A stretch of DNA of 64,000 nt from Sphingomonas cavernae (GCF_003590775.1 NZ_QYUM01000004.1:372001-436000); one strand, 5' to 3'. Counted from the stretch's first letter, positions 8,337-16,885 are shown. A program made the numbers and translations. Notes: generated from the letters alone by a model not told the origin.

Positions 8337-8768
8337 ATGGCAAAGAAGATAACGGGCTATATCAAGCTCCAGGTGCCCGCGGGCGCCGCAAATCCCTCCC
8401 CGCCGATCGGCCCTGCACTGGGTCAGCGCGGCGTGAACATCATGGAATTCTGCAAGGCGTTCAACGCGGCGACCGGCGACCTTGAAAAGGCGATGCCGAT
8501 CCCGACGATCATCACCGTCTATGCGGATCGCAGCTTCTCGTTCGTGACGAAGACGCCGCCCGCGACCTTCCTCATCAAGAAGGCCGTTGGCATCAAGTCG
8601 GGCTCGAAGGAGCCGGGCAAGACCTCGGCCGGCACGATCAAGCGCTCGCAGCTTGCACAGATCGCTGAGACCAAGATGGCCGATCTCAACGCCAACGACA
8701 TCGAAGCGGCGACGAAGATCATCGAAGGCAGCGCCCGCGCGATGGGCCTCGAAGTGGTGGAGGGCTGA
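8337..8768 (+). CDS. rplK: 50S ribosomal protein L11
   Basis: 143 residues, the standard L11 length, starting [20 protein letters not shown]. The proline-rich loop [20 protein letters not shown] and the C-terminal rRNA-binding domain ([22 protein letters not shown]) are present. L11 forms the GTPase-associated centre of the 50S subunit. AAAGAGAG precedes the ATG. It is followed by rplA after four bases. Confidence 0.98.
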   Translation: MAKKITGYIKLQVPAGAANPSPPIGPALGQRGVNIMEFCKAFNAATGDLEKAMPIPTIITVYADRSFSFVTKTPPATFLIKKAVGIKSGSKEPGKTSAGTIKRSQLAQIAETKMADLNANDIEAATKIIEGSARAMGLEVVEG

Positions 8769-8772
8769 TCCA

Positions 8773-9471
8773 ATGGCAAAGCTGAGCAAGAAGGCGAAGA
8801 CCCTCGCCACCACCATCGACCGCGAGAAGCTGCACGGCGTCGACGAGGCGATCGCACTGGTGAAGGCCAACGCGACATCGAAGTTCGACGAGACGATCGA
8901 AATCGCACTCAACCTGGGCGTCGATCCGCGTCACGCTGACCAGATGGTCCGCGGCGTCGTCACGCTGCCCAAGGGCACCGGCAAGGACGTCCGCGTCGCC
9001 GTGTTCGCCAAGGGCGACAAGGCCGAGGAAGCTAAGGCTGCGGGTGCAGACATCGTCGGCGCAGAAGACCTGCTCGAGATCGTGCAGGGCGGCAAGATGG
9101 ATTTCGATCGCTGCATCGCGACCCCGGACATGATGGGCCTCGTCGGCCGCCTCGGCAAGGTGCTGGGCCCCAAGGGCCTGATGCCCAACCCGAAGCTCGG
9201 CACCGTGACCCCCAACGTCGCTGAAGCCGTCAAGGCGGCCAAGGGCGGCCAGGTGGAATACCGTGTCGAAAAGGCCGGCATCATCCACTCCGGCATCGGC
9301 AAGGCCTCGTTCCCCGCCGAAGACCTGCGCGCGAACTTCGACGCGCTGGTTGACGCGATCGTCAAGGCCAAGCCGTCGGGCGCCAAGGGCAAGTATCTGA
9401 AGAAGATCGCCGTGAGCTCGACGATGGGCCCGGGCGTCAAGGTCGACACCGCGGAAATCGCGGCGGCCTGA
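8773..9471 (+). CDS. rplA: 50S ribosomal protein L1
   Basis: 232 residues from ATG 8773 ([20 protein letters not shown]). L1 hallmarks are [36 protein letters not shown] and [20 protein letters not shown]1 forms the mobile stalk at the E site and in many bacteria also represses its own rplK-rplA mRNA. It is followed by a perfect palindrome and then a strong intrinsic terminator, so rplK-rplA ends here instead of continuing into rplJ. Confidence 0.98.
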   Translation: MAKLSKKAKTLATTIDREKLHGVDEAIALVKANATSKFDETIEIALNLGVDPRHADQMVRGVVTLPKGTGKDVRVAVFAKGDKAEEAKAAGADIVGAEDLLEIVQGGKMDFDRCIATPDMMGLVGRLGKVLGPKGLMPNPKLGTVTPNVAEAVKAAKGGQVEYRVEKAGIIHSGIGKASFPAEDLRANFDALVDAIVKAKPSGAKGKYLKKIAVSSTMGPGVKVDTAEIAAA

Positions 9472-9480
9472 GGACGCTCG

Positions 9481-9501
9481 CATCAAAGCGATGCTTTGAT
9501 G
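9481..9501. other. Perfect hairpin just after rplA
   Basis: CATCAAAGC (9481-9489), loop GAT, GCTTTGATG (9493-9501): a 9-bp perfect stem 9 bases after the rplA stop. It is 15 bases upstream of the terminator stem. It could be an RNase processing site or a palindromic protein site. Confidence 0.6.
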
Positions 9502-9516
9502 CGGTTAGAGACAAGG

Positions 9517-9547
9517 AAGGCCGGGGCGGAAGCTCCGGCCTTTTTTT
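9517..9547 (+). terminator. Intrinsic terminator of rplK-rplA
   Basis: AAGGCCGGGGC (9517-9527) pairs with GCTCCGGCCTT (9532-9542) around GGAA, with one G-T pair, and a T7 run spans 9541-9547. This is a textbook Rho-independent terminator. Confidence 0.9.
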
Positions 9548-9680
9548 GCGCCCGATCGAAGCGTCTGACGCTCACGGCCGACTACCGGAACCTGCCATTG
9601 GCGGGCGAGAAACGGACGCGGCGATGGTTGACGCGCTCTGGAACTCGAACCTGAACAACGACGGAGAAAATTGCCTGATC

Positions 9681-9696
9681 AGGACAAATTTGTCCT
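9681..9696. promoter_or_regulatory. 16-base perfect palindrome upstream of the serine hydrolase
   Basis: AGGACAAATTTGTCCT is a perfect 16-base palindrome lying 62 bases before the chosen start at 9758. Its size and AT-rich centre suit a dimeric repressor site. No regulator gene is adjacent. The frame upstream of 9758 is open through this site, so a longer protein cannot be fully excluded. Confidence 0.4.
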
Positions 9697-9757
9697 TAAT
9701 GGGTTGCAAGCTCGCATGACTTGGCCGATGGTCTGCGCCAGAAACGGGGGCCAAATC

Positions 9758-11302
9758 ATGATCTCGATCGCGCGAATGAAGCATGTCATCCTGTCCGCCA
9801 CGGCATTGGCCCTGCTCGCCAGCCCGGCCTTCGCCCAGGCCGCCGCCGAGGCACCCACCCGGGCGCCCACAGCGTCGCCCGCGACCGCGGCCGCGCTCGA
9901 AGGGCTCGACGCCTATATCGAGAGCGCCCGGCAGACGTGGCAGATGCCGGGCCTCTCCGTCGTCATCGTCAAGGATGACAAGGTCGTCTATTCCAAGGGC
10001 TTTGGCGTCCGCGAGGAAGGCAAGCCGGGCAAGGTCGACGCCGATACGGTCTTCGCGATCGGATCCGCGACCAAGGCATTCACGGCGGCGGCGCTCGGCA
10101 TGCTGGTCGATGAAAAGAAGATCGGCTGGGACGGCGCAGTACACGGCTACATGCCGTCGTTCGAGCTTCACGATCCCTATGTCACCCGCCACGCGACGGT
10201 GCGCGACCTGCTGTCGCACCGCACCGGCGTCGTCACCAATGGCGGACTCTGGTATGGGTCGGGGTTCGATCGCAAGGAAATCATCCGGCGGCTGCGCTTC
10301 CAGACCGAGTCGCTCGGCTTCCGCAACCAGTTCCAGTATCAGAACGAGATGTTCATTGTCGCGGGCGAGGTGGTCTCCGCGGTTGCCGGCACCAGCTATG
10401 ACCGGTTCATCGCCAGCCGCATCTTCGAACCGCTCGGCATGCGCCGCACCAATACCAGCATCACCGACCTCAAGGGGCTGACCAATGTCGCGACCCCGCA
10501 CGCGCTGGTCGAGGGAAAGATGGTGCCGATCGATTATCGCATGATCGACAATGTCGGCGGCGCCGGCGTGATCAATTCCAGCGCGCGCGACATGGCGCAG
10601 TGGGTGCGCCTGCAACTGGGCGGCGGCACGTTCGAGGGCAAGCCGCTGATCGCCGCCGCGACCCTGGCAGAGATGCATACCGGCCAGATCGTCCCGCGCG
10701 GCGGCTCCGGCACGACCTTCAAGTTCAGCGAATACGGCCTGGGCTGGGGCGTGCAGGAATATCGCGGGCAGAAGGTCGTCCAGCATTCCGGCGGGATCGA
10801 CGGGATGCAGAGCATCGTCGCGATGATTCCCGAAAAGAAGCTGGGCGTGGTCGTGCTGACCAACAGCATGCCATCCGTGCTGACCGCCGCCGTCGAGCTG
10901 CGGGTGCTGGACGCCTTTCTTGGCGGCCCCGTGACCGATCACAGCGCCATCCTGAAGAAGGCGAGCGACGACGCGGCCCGGATCAAGCGCGAAAAGGCGG
11001 CGGCGACCCCGACCCCGGCGACGGTGGCACCCACAAGGCTGCCGCTCGACCGCTATACCGGCACCTATTCGAGCGACCTGCTCGGCGACGTCACTATCAC
11101 GCTGGCCGACGGCAAGCTGGCACTCGCGCGTCCGGAGGCGTCGGCGGTGCTCGACCATGACCGCAACGACATGTTCAAGGCGCGGTGGAAGAGCCTGGGC
11201 CAGACGAGCATTATCGGTCAGACCCCGGTGGGCTTCACTTTCGCCCCCGATGGAAAGATCGCCACGCTGGAGCTCGGCGGCGACAAATTCAAACGCAACT
11301 AG
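9758..11302 (+). CDS. Secreted serine hydrolase of the beta-lactamase/PBP-like family
   Basis: 514 residues from ATG 9758; ATG 9776 is also possible. A signal peptide ends around LLASPAFAQ. The class C-like serine hydrolase domain (about 45-400) has the nucleophile motif SATK (S103, K106), the tyrosine motif YQN (194-196) and HSGG in place of KTG. A C-terminal beta-rich domain (about 430-514, RYTGTYSSDLLGDVTITL) resembles the extra domain of this esterase/peptidase family. Substrate is unknown; relatives include esterases, D-aminopeptidases and beta-lactamase-like proteins. It sits between rplA, with its terminator, and rplJ, so it interrupts the usual ribosomal gene order. It is in the same direction as its neighbours. 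Confidence 0.88.
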   Translation: MISIARMKHVILSATALALLASPAFAQAAAEAPTRAPTASPATAAALEGLDAYIESARQTWQMPGLSVVIVKDDKVVYSKGFGVREEGKPGKVDADTVFAIGSATKAFTAAALGMLVDEKKIGWDGAVHGYMPSFELHDPYVTRHATVRDLLSHRTGVVTNGGLWYGSGFDRKEIIRRLRFQTESLGFRNQFQYQNEMFIVAGEVVSAVAGTSYDRFIASRIFEPLGMRRTNTSITDLKGLTNVATPHALVEGKMVPIDYRMIDNVGGAGVINSSARDMAQWVRLQLGGGTFEGKPLIAAATLAEMHTGQIVPRGGSGTTFKFSEYGLGWGVQEYRGQKVVQHSGGIDGMQSIVAMIPEKKLGVVVLTNSMPSVLTAAVELRVLDAFLGGPVTDHSAILKKASDDAARIKREKAAATPTPATVAPTRLPLDRYTGTYSSDLLGDVTITLADGKLALARPEASAVLDHDRNDMFKARWKSLGQTSIIGQTPVGFTFAPDGKIATLELGGDKFKRN

Positions 11303-11376
11303 GCGCGCACCACCGGCTCCACTCGCCGAAAGGCGCCGGGCGGGGTGGCGCGGTCGTCGTAAAAAGCGCCGATCGC

Positions 11377-11404
11377 TTGACCCCGCCCCTGAATCTGCTA
11401 TGCG
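11377..11404 (+). promoter_or_regulatory. Candidate sigma-70 promoter of rplJ-rplL
   Basis: TTGACC (11377-11382), a 16-base spacer and TATGCG (11399-11404) lie in the 458-base gap before rplJ. It would give a leader of roughly 345 bases. A separate promoter is expected because a terminator and an unrelated gene separate rplJ from rplA. Confidence 0.4.
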
Positions 11405-11760
11405 CCCTCCCCTGACCGGCTGGCCTTGCCGTCCGGTCGCCGTCCGAGACAGTTGGTGAGGGCATTTCGGTCCTCTTAATTTCCAGCCTAGACGGGGAAA
11501 GAGTTTTAGAACCCGAAGGCCGCGCACCTGCGCATTTGCCTTTTGGGTCTGCCGATCAGGCAGGTGGCCCATTCCCCTCGGACTTAAGTGCCCCGCGTTT
11601 CGCGCGTGCGTTTCTTGCGCGCGTTCGGGCCGCGGGTTTGCCGGTTTCGCGATGGTCGCGGAGCCGGAATAGCGTTTTCCAGCGAGGCGCAAGCCTCGCG
11701 GCTCGGAAAACGCGCAATCGAAGTTGAGCGTGCCTCGGCACGCTCTAAGTGGAGAATGGC
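11405..11760 (+). promoter_or_regulatory. Structured leader of rplJ-rplL (probable L10 autoregulatory leader)
   Basis: This stretch holds no convincing gene. Near its end, GCGTTTTCC (11672-11680) pairs with GGAAAACGC (11705-11713) and encloses GCGAGGC-GCAA-GCCTCGC (11682-11699), a GNRA-capped stem. A second stem GAGCGTG (11726-11732)/CACGCTC (11739-11745) ends six bases before the GGAG ribosome site of rplJ. In bacteria the rplJ leader is the known binding site of the L10-L7/L12 complex, which represses its own translation. Assignment here rests on position and structure, not on a covariance match. Confidence 0.5.
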
Positions 11761-12276
11761 ATGGATCGTGCTCAGAAGTCTGAGCTGGTCGCCGAACTGA
11801 ACCGCACCTTCTCCGAGACCAGCGTGGTGGTTATCACCCGCAATCTCGGCCTCACCGTCGCCCAGTCGACGGCGCTGAGGGGCAAGATGCGCGAAGTCGG
11901 TGCCAGCTACAAGGTAGCGAAGAACCGGATTGCCAAGATCGCACTCGAGGGCACCGCCTACGCTCCCATCAGCGACCTGCTGACGGGGCCGACGGCGCTC
12001 GCAACATCGACCGACCCCGTGGCCGCCGCCAAGGCAGCCGTGGAATTCGCGAAGACCAACGACAAGTTGGAAATCGTGGGCGGCGCGATGGGCGAAACGC
12101 TCCTCGATGCGGAAGGGGTGAAGGCGCTCGCTGCGCTGCCGTCGCTCGACGAACTGCGCGCCAAGCTCGTGGGCCTCATTCAGGCTCCCGCGCAGAAGCT
12201 CGCTGCCGTCACGCAGGCGCCGGCTGGCCAGCTCGCCCGCGTCTTCGGTGCTTACGCGGCCAAGGACGCCGCCTGA
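11761..12276 (+). CDS. rplJ: 50S ribosomal protein L10
   Basis: 171 residues from ATG 11761 with GGAG seven bases upstream; a GTG twelve bases earlier is in frame but less likely. L10 features are [47 protein letters not shown] and a C-terminal helix that binds L7/L12 (around [13 protein letters not shown]). L10 anchors the L7/L12 stalk on the 50S subunit. rplL follows after 48 bases. Confidence 0.97.
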   Translation: MDRAQKSELVAELNRTFSETSVVVITRNLGLTVAQSTALRGKMREVGASYKVAKNRIAKIALEGTAYAPISDLLTGPTALATSTDPVAAAKAAVEFAKTNDKLEIVGGAMGETLLDAEGVKALAALPSLDELRAKLVGLIQAPAQKLAAVTQAPAGQLARVFGAYAAKDAA

Positions 12277-12324
12277 TTATCAACCTGACTTTATGGGGCG
12301 CATGCCCCGAATGGAGATTTACAC

Positions 12325-12702
12325 ATGGCAGACCTTAACAAAATCGTTGAAGACCTTTCGGCGCTCACCGTTCTCGAGGCCGCTGAGCTCTCGAAGCTCC
12401 TCGAAGAGAAGTGGGGCGTTTCGGCCGCTGCTGCGGTTGCGGTTGCCGCTCCCGCCGGCGCCGGCGCTGGCGCGCCCGCCGCTGAAGAGAAGACCGAGTT
12501 CGACGTCGTCCTCGTCAACGACGGTGGCAAGAAGATCAACGTCATCAAGGAAGTCCGCGCCATCACCGGTCTCGGCCTGACCGAAGCCAAGACGCTCGTC
12601 GAGTCGGCTCCCAAGGCCGTCAAGGAAGGCGTCAACAAGGACGAAGCCGAGAAGGTGAAGAAGCAGCTCGAGGAAGCCGGCGCGGTCGTCGAGCTCAAGT
12701 GA
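12325..12702 (+). CDS. rplL: 50S ribosomal protein L7/L12
   Basis: 125 residues. There is an N-terminal dimerisation helix ([20 protein letters not shown]), an alanine/proline-rich hinge (about 38-55) and the C-terminal factor-binding domain with [20 protein letters not shown] and [16 protein letters not shown]. It is the stalk protein that recruits translation GTPases. The stop codon overlaps a hairpin and an intrinsic terminator follows, so the rplJ-rplL unit ends here and does not run into rpoB. Confidence 0.98.
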   Translation: MADLNKIVEDLSALTVLEAAELSKLLEEKWGVSAAAAVAVAAPAGAGAGAPAAEEKTEFDVVLVNDGGKKINVIKEVRAITGLGLTEAKTLVESAPKAVKEGVNKDEAEKVKKQLEEAGAVVELK

Positions 12703-12746
12703 TTTTCGCCCTTCGGGGCGGAAATCATCCCCGCGCAGGCGGGGAT
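12701..12746. repeat. Two hairpins directly after rplL
   Basis: GATTTTCGCCC pairs with GGGCGGAAATC around a short loop (12701-12726, starting in the rplL stop). It is followed by ATCCCCGC-GCAG-GCGGGGAT (12727-12746). The second resembles the short GC palindromes scattered through this window. Confidence 0.55.
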
Positions 12747-12758
12747 CCAGAGCAAAGG

Positions 12759-12794
12759 AAGGGGCGGCTCCGCAAGGGGTCGCCCTTTTCTTTT
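12759..12794 (+). terminator. Intrinsic terminator of rplJ-rplL
   Basis: AAGGGGCG (12759-12766) pairs with CGCCCTT (12781-12787) with one bulge, followed by TTTTCTTTT to 12794. It closes the ribosomal protein unit before the unrelated downstream genes. Confidence 0.75.
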
Positions 12795-12856
12795 GCCTTT
12801 GCCAGGATCCGCGGCGACGTGTTAGCTCGACGCCGTAACGCCTCGAAGGAGGGCCG

Positions 12857-14404
12857 GTGAGACACTGGAGCACTGCACAGCTTTTCATCGGCATTGCCGG
12901 CCTCGCGGTTGCCGGGTGCAGCGAGCAGGCGTCCAATCCTGCGCCACCGCGTCTGGAAACCCCGGTCAGCTTCAGCGACAAGGCATCGACGATCCGGCTG
13001 CCCGTCGGCTTCCCGCTGCGCGACCTTGAAAAGGCGATCAACGACGAGGTTCCAACGCTGCTCTATACGATCGACGAGCCGCAACAGACATGCGTAAAGA
13101 CCAAGAGCAAGCTGCTCCCCGATATCTCGTGCCGGCTGGTCGGCACGGTCCGGCGCGGTCCGATCGACATGTCGGGTTCGGGTGAATCGCTATTGCTGAC
13201 CATTCCGATCAGGACGACGGTCAGCGCGCGCAACATCGGAAAGATCATCAAGCAGGAAACCGCGAACGGGGCTATCACGGTCAGGGCGAAAGTCAGGCTC
13301 GGGCTGACACCGGACTGGCACCCGACTGCACGGGTCGAGGCCGACTATGCCTGGACCAACAAGGTCGGCATCGATTTTCTTGGCCGGCGGATCACCTTCG
13401 CCTCCAAGGTCGATCCCCAGATCAGGGCCTTGCTGACCAAGCTGGAACACAGCCTTCCCCGCCACCTTTCGCGACTTCAGCTCCGCGAAAAGATCGCGCC
13501 GATCTGGGCCAAGGGCTTCACTTCTGTGCGCGCCAAGACCGATCCGCCGATCTGGGTGCGCTTCACCCCCGAACAGGTCGGCTTTTCGGGCTACAAGGTG
13601 GAGGGCGACAAGCTTGTCATCGGCTTTTCCGCACGCGCACGCACCCAGACGCTTGTCGGCGGCCGACCGGAGAACCCGCCCGTCACCCCGCTGCCCAATC
13701 TGATGGGTGCACTGCCGCCCGGCGGCATCAACGTCCATGTCCCCGTCATGGTCCGATATGCGATGCTGGAGGATGCCGCGCGCGCGGTGCTGGTCTCCAA
13801 AGATTACAAATCGCTCAAGCTCAAGAACGGCGGCACCGTCGACGCGATCTTCCACGATGTCAGTATCTATGGCGCGCAGGATGATCGCATGGCTGTCGGC
13901 CTCGACGTATCGCTCAGGACGCTGGAAGGCGCGCTCTCGGCCAAGGGCAAGGTCTGGTTTGTCGCCGAGCCTGTCGTCGACATTCCCAACAAGATTGTCA
14001 GCATCCGCAATCTGAAGCTGGCGGGCCAGACCGACAGCCGCATCTTCAACCGGTTGCTCGAGGCGATCAACAAGACCGCGATCCGCGACCGCATGGTGCA
14101 GGCGATCCGATATGATTTCACCAATGACTATTTGGATGGCCTGCGCAAGGCGGACGAATGGCTCCAGGCCCAGCCTTTCGAGGGTTTCGTGTTCAAGGGC
14201 GACATGGGCGACGCGCAGATCCGCAGCGTCCGCATCGCGCCCGACGGCCTGCTGGTCGAAGCCGACGCAACGGGCACCGCCGCGATGACCTATGCCCCTG
14301 CAGAAGCCGCGAAACTTGTCGCCGAGCGGAGGGCGCGAAGGGCAGCGAGGGACCGCGCGGCAGCCGCTGCCGCTGCCGGATCAAACGCTTCGGCAGCGCG
14401 CTGA
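12857..14404 (+). CDS. DUF4403 family lipoprotein
   Basis: 515 residues from GTG 12857, preceded by an excellent AGGAGGG. The start LFIGIAGLAVAGC is a lipoprotein signal with lipobox AVAGC. The body matches the DUF4403 layout: an early STIRLPVGFPLRDLEKAIN, a repeated fold (two similar halves, e.g. HLSRLQLREKIAPIWA and LPNLMGALPPGGINVHVPV) and a late ITVRAKVRL/FVAEPVVDIPNKIVS pattern. The fold is thought to be tubular and lipid-binding-like, but no biochemical role is established. It ends with an alanine/arginine-rich tail from about residue 485. It is the first gene after the rplL terminator, inside the rplL-rpoB gap. Confidence 0.8.
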   Translation: MRHWSTAQLFIGIAGLAVAGCSEQASNPAPPRLETPVSFSDKASTIRLPVGFPLRDLEKAINDEVPTLLYTIDEPQQTCVKTKSKLLPDISCRLVGTVRRGPIDMSGSGESLLLTIPIRTTVSARNIGKIIKQETANGAITVRAKVRLGLTPDWHPTARVEADYAWTNKVGIDFLGRRITFASKVDPQIRALLTKLEHSLPRHLSRLQLREKIAPIWAKGFTSVRAKTDPPIWVRFTPEQVGFSGYKVEGDKLVIGFSARARTQTLVGGRPENPPVTPLPNLMGALPPGGINVHVPVMVRYAMLEDAARAVLVSKDYKSLKLKNGGTVDAIFHDVSIYGAQDDRMAVGLDVSLRTLEGALSAKGKVWFVAEPVVDIPNKIVSIRNLKLAGQTDSRIFNRLLEAINKTAIRDRMVQAIRYDFTNDYLDGLRKADEWLQAQPFEGFVFKGDMGDAQIRSVRIAPDGLLVEADATGTAAMTYAPAEAAKLVAERRARRAARDRAAAAAAAGSNASAAR

Positions 14405-14466
14405 TCGGAGCTGTTTGTCGTGGACTTGTCATTGCCCACGCCCGCCATTCGTGCGACCGGCGGGAT

Positions 14467-15189
14467 ATGAGCACGACCTTGTTGCGCATCGACCCGCGCT
14501 TCCGCGGACCGCCGACGAGCGGAAATGGCGGCTATGTGGCCGGGCTGGTCGCAAGACCACTGGGAGCGACTGGCTGTGTCGTCACATTGAAGGCCCCTCC
14601 TCCGCTCGGCGAAGACTTGTGGCTGGACGCAGGCACGGCCGAGGCGAATCTTCTGTACGGCGAAGCGCCGATCGCCACCGCCGTCGCCGCGCCGATCGAC
14701 ATCACGGTGCCAGCTCCGCCGACACATGATGCCGCCGGGCATGCCAGCACGCGCTTCACGGGATTCTGCCAGCACAATTTCCCCGGCTGTTTCGTCTGCG
14801 GCCCCGAGCGCGGCGACGGGGACGGTCTCCGCATTTTTCCCGGCAGGCTGGACGACACCGCGCAGCAGGTCGCCGCGCTCTGGATGCCTGATGCGGACCT
14901 GTTCGATGATGCAGGGTTACTGCTGCCCGAGTTCGTGTGGGCGGCACTCGACTGCCCCGGCTATTTCGCGGTGCAGGAGCAGGCTGGGCTCGCGGTTCTC
15001 GGCCGGATCGGTGCGAACCTCTATCGCGACATCACACGCGAAACGCCCCTCATCGTCACCGGCTGGCCGATCACGAGCGAGGGGCGCAAACATGTAGCGG
15101 GCACCGCGCTCCACGACGAACAGGGTACGCTCCTTGCGGCGGCGCTATCGACCTGGATCACGATCGACGCGCCGGCACGCCAGGATTAG
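14467..15189 (+). CDS. Thioesterase-like (hotdog-type) conserved protein
   Basis: 240 residues from ATG 14467; the ribosome site is weak. The N-terminal half reads RFRGPPTSGNGGYVAGLVA, the glycine-rich substrate-tunnel motif typical of double-hotdog thioesterase-like proteins. A cysteine-rich strip GFCQHNFPGCFVCGPERGDG follows in the middle, then FVWAALDCPGYFAV and GWPITSEGRKHVAGTALHDE. The architecture suits a double hotdog acyl-thioester-binding protein of about 230-250 residues. The substrate is unknown. The H-x9-C-x2-C-like cysteines could be structural. It follows the DUF4403 gene after 62 bases. Confidence 0.65.
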   Translation: MSTTLLRIDPRFRGPPTSGNGGYVAGLVARPLGATGCVVTLKAPPPLGEDLWLDAGTAEANLLYGEAPIATAVAAPIDITVPAPPTHDAAGHASTRFTGFCQHNFPGCFVCGPERGDGDGLRIFPGRLDDTAQQVAALWMPDADLFDDAGLLLPEFVWAALDCPGYFAVQEQAGLAVLGRIGANLYRDITRETPLIVTGWPITSEGRKHVAGTALHDEQGTLLAAALSTWITIDAPARQD

Positions 15190-15194
15190 GGCAT

Positions 15195-15387
15195 CGAGCG
15201 TAAAATGTGCGTCATTATGCCGCTCATCCTGAGGAGCCGTTGAGCTTGGCGAAACGGCGTCTCGAAGGACGCACTGAGTTGGTCCTTCGAGACGGGTCCC
15301 TTCGACTGCCTGCCAAGGCAGGCGCTCAGGACATGCTTCGCCAGGCTCAGCCCCTCCTCAGGATGAGCGGTTCTGATTTTACGCTCG
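15195..15387. repeat. Dispersed palindromic element, family A, long copy
   Basis: There are nested inverted repeats. The outer arms are CGAGCGTAAAAT (15195-15206) and ATTTTACGCTCG (15376-15387). The middle arms are 17-base perfect at 15220-15236 and 15354-15370 (CCGCTCATCCTGAGGAG). The inner arms are CGTCTCGAAGGAC (15258-15270) and GTCCTTCGAGACG (15282-15294). The same middle and inner arms recur in the opposite orientation at 28910-29025. The element ends five bases short of the carotenoid oxygenase stop codon, between convergent genes, where its RNA could act as a bidirectional stem. Confidence 0.85.
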
Positions 15388-15392
15388 AGGCT

Positions 15393-16838
15393 TTAGCCCG
15401 CGGCAGCCACCCAGTTGCCGTGAAAGCCCGGGGGGATGCGGTGCGGAATGTGGATCACCGCCTGCGGATCTCCGCCGAAATCATCGGCCTTGAGAATTTG
15501 CAGCTCGGTCGTCTCATTTGGCAGGTCGACGACGAGGCCGATCAGCCAGCCCGCATCCTCCGCAAGTTCGCCAGGCCGGGGCACGAAGACGAACTCGCCG
15601 GGATGGCGGCCGGTGCCGAAGTCGTGGGTCGCGACGGTGCCGGTCTCCAGATCGTGCTTGAACAACCGCGTATCGGAGATCGAGAGCCCCTTGCCATCTG
15701 ACGGCAACGCCATGCTGTAGAGCCAGCGATAGGGCTGCGCCGTCAGTCGCTCGTCATAGCGCGGGAACTCCTGGCCGTGCTCGTGGAGCACATGCCGCTC
15801 GACCGTGCGCGCCACCTCATCGATCGTCCAGCGCTCGAGCCGTGATGCGCGCGAGTCCGGCCCCTGCACGCTTTCGGCGAACATCGTTTCATGCGCGACG
15901 ACGTCCAACACCACGCGCCCGTCGGGCAGTTCGAAGGCGTTGCCGGGATGGAAGACATAGCAGGGATCGACATCGCACCAGATCGTGTCGGCGCCGCTGC
16001 CGCCCCGCGGGCAAAGCCCGACGCGCGCGCGATGCTCGGGATTCCATTGATAGGGGAAGCGGTGCCCGGCGAGCAGCGACTTCATCGAGAAGGTGACGGG
16101 CAGGTCGAGCACGATCACATAGTTCGCGGTGATCGCGCAGTCATGGATGCTGGGGCCGTGCTGCACCGCAATCGGTTCCTGCCGCACCACGCGGCCGGCC
16201 TTGTCGACGACGACGTGCCACACGGTATCCATCGTCGGCGCGTCATAGCAAATGGCATGCAACTCACCGGTTGCGGGATCGAGATGCGGGTGCGCCGAAA
16301 AGGGCACGCTGAGCGAGCCGTCAAAGGGGTTGTGCGCGATCGTGTCGAGCGCTTCGGAAAGCTCGACGGGATTGCCGCCCGCCTCGACGATCGCCCAGGT
16401 CCGACCGGCATGGCTGATGATGTTGGTATTGGCATTGTCCGAACGCGTGCTGCGTTTGCCGGGGGCGCGCGGCTCGCCCAGCGCGTCGCTCACCGCGTTC
16501 GAGCGGATCCAGCGATTGCGATACCACAGCGCCTTGCCGCCCTTCAGCCGCACACCATGCGCCATGCCGTCGCCGGTGAACCAGTGATAATCTGCCGGAT
16601 TGGGCGCGGTCACGGGATTGGGTCCGATGCGCAGATAGCGGCCGTCGAGCGCTTCGGGGATGCTGCCGGTCACCGCCAGGTCGGCGATCGTTTCCTCGCT
16701 CGTCATCGGGCGGTGGATGCCCGTCAGATAGGGGTTGCCACCCTCGGGCTCGGGCAGCCGGGCGCGATTGTGCGACGCGACCATATCGAGCCCCTTGCCC
16801 ACCGCCGACCGGATTGCTTTTTCGACGCTGCTCGCCAC
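15393..16838 (-). CDS. Carotenoid oxygenase family protein (stilbene/apocarotenoid cleavage type)
   Basis: 481 residues from GTG 16838, with AAGGAG seven bases upstream. The seven-bladed propeller family is recognised by RYLRIGPNPVTAPNPADYHW near the N-terminus and the four iron-ligand histidine contexts: SAHPHLDPATGEL, QHGPSIHDCAIT, YVFHPGNAFEL and the C-terminal GFHGNW. These Fe(II) dioxygenases cleave double bonds in carotenoids, apocarotenoids or lignin-derived stilbenes. In sphingomonads several are lignostilbene dioxygenases, so either substrate class is possible. The gene is divergent from a TetR regulator across 64 bases containing two inverted repeats, which suggests repression by that regulator. 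Confidence 0.9.
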   Translation of the reverse strand: MASSVEKAIRSAVGKGLDMVASHNRARLPEPEGGNPYLTGIHRPMTSEETIADLAVTGSIPEALDGRYLRIGPNPVTAPNPADYHWFTGDGMAHGVRLKGGKALWYRNRWIRSNAVSDALGEPRAPGKRSTRSDNANTNIISHAGRTWAIVEAGGNPVELSEALDTIAHNPFDGSLSVPFSAHPHLDPATGELHAICYDAPTMDTVWHVVVDKAGRVVRQEPIAVQHGPSIHDCAITANYVIVLDLPVTFSMKSLLAGHRFPYQWNPEHRARVGLCPRGGSGADTIWCDVDPCYVFHPGNAFELPDGRVVLDVVAHETMFAESVQGPDSRASRLERWTIDEVARTVERHVLHEHGQEFPRYDERLTAQPYRWLYSMALPSDGKGLSISDTRLFKHDLETGTVATHDFGTGRHPGEFVFVPRPGELAEDAGWLIGLVVDLPNETTELQILKADDFGGDPQAVIHIPHRIPPGFHGNWVAAAG

Positions 16839-16858
16839 CTGGCTTCTCCTTATTAAGG

Positions 16859-16882
16859 GAGTCGGGTCTTCACATCCGACTC
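16859..16882. promoter_or_regulatory. Inverted repeat near the carotenoid oxygenase start
   Basis: GAGTCGG (16859-16865) and CCGACTC (16876-16882) are separated by 10 bases. The repeat starts 20 bases upstream of the oxygenase GTG and next to a second inverted repeat. It may be a second regulator half-site pair or a 5' leader stem. Confidence 0.4.
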
Positions 16883-16885
16883 ACA

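Noticed and set aside
9572-11692. Long reverse-strand open frame opposite the serine hydrolase
   Set aside because: The plus-strand gene has a signal peptide and complete catalytic motifs; the reverse frame has no domain pattern and runs into the terminator and the rplJ leader.
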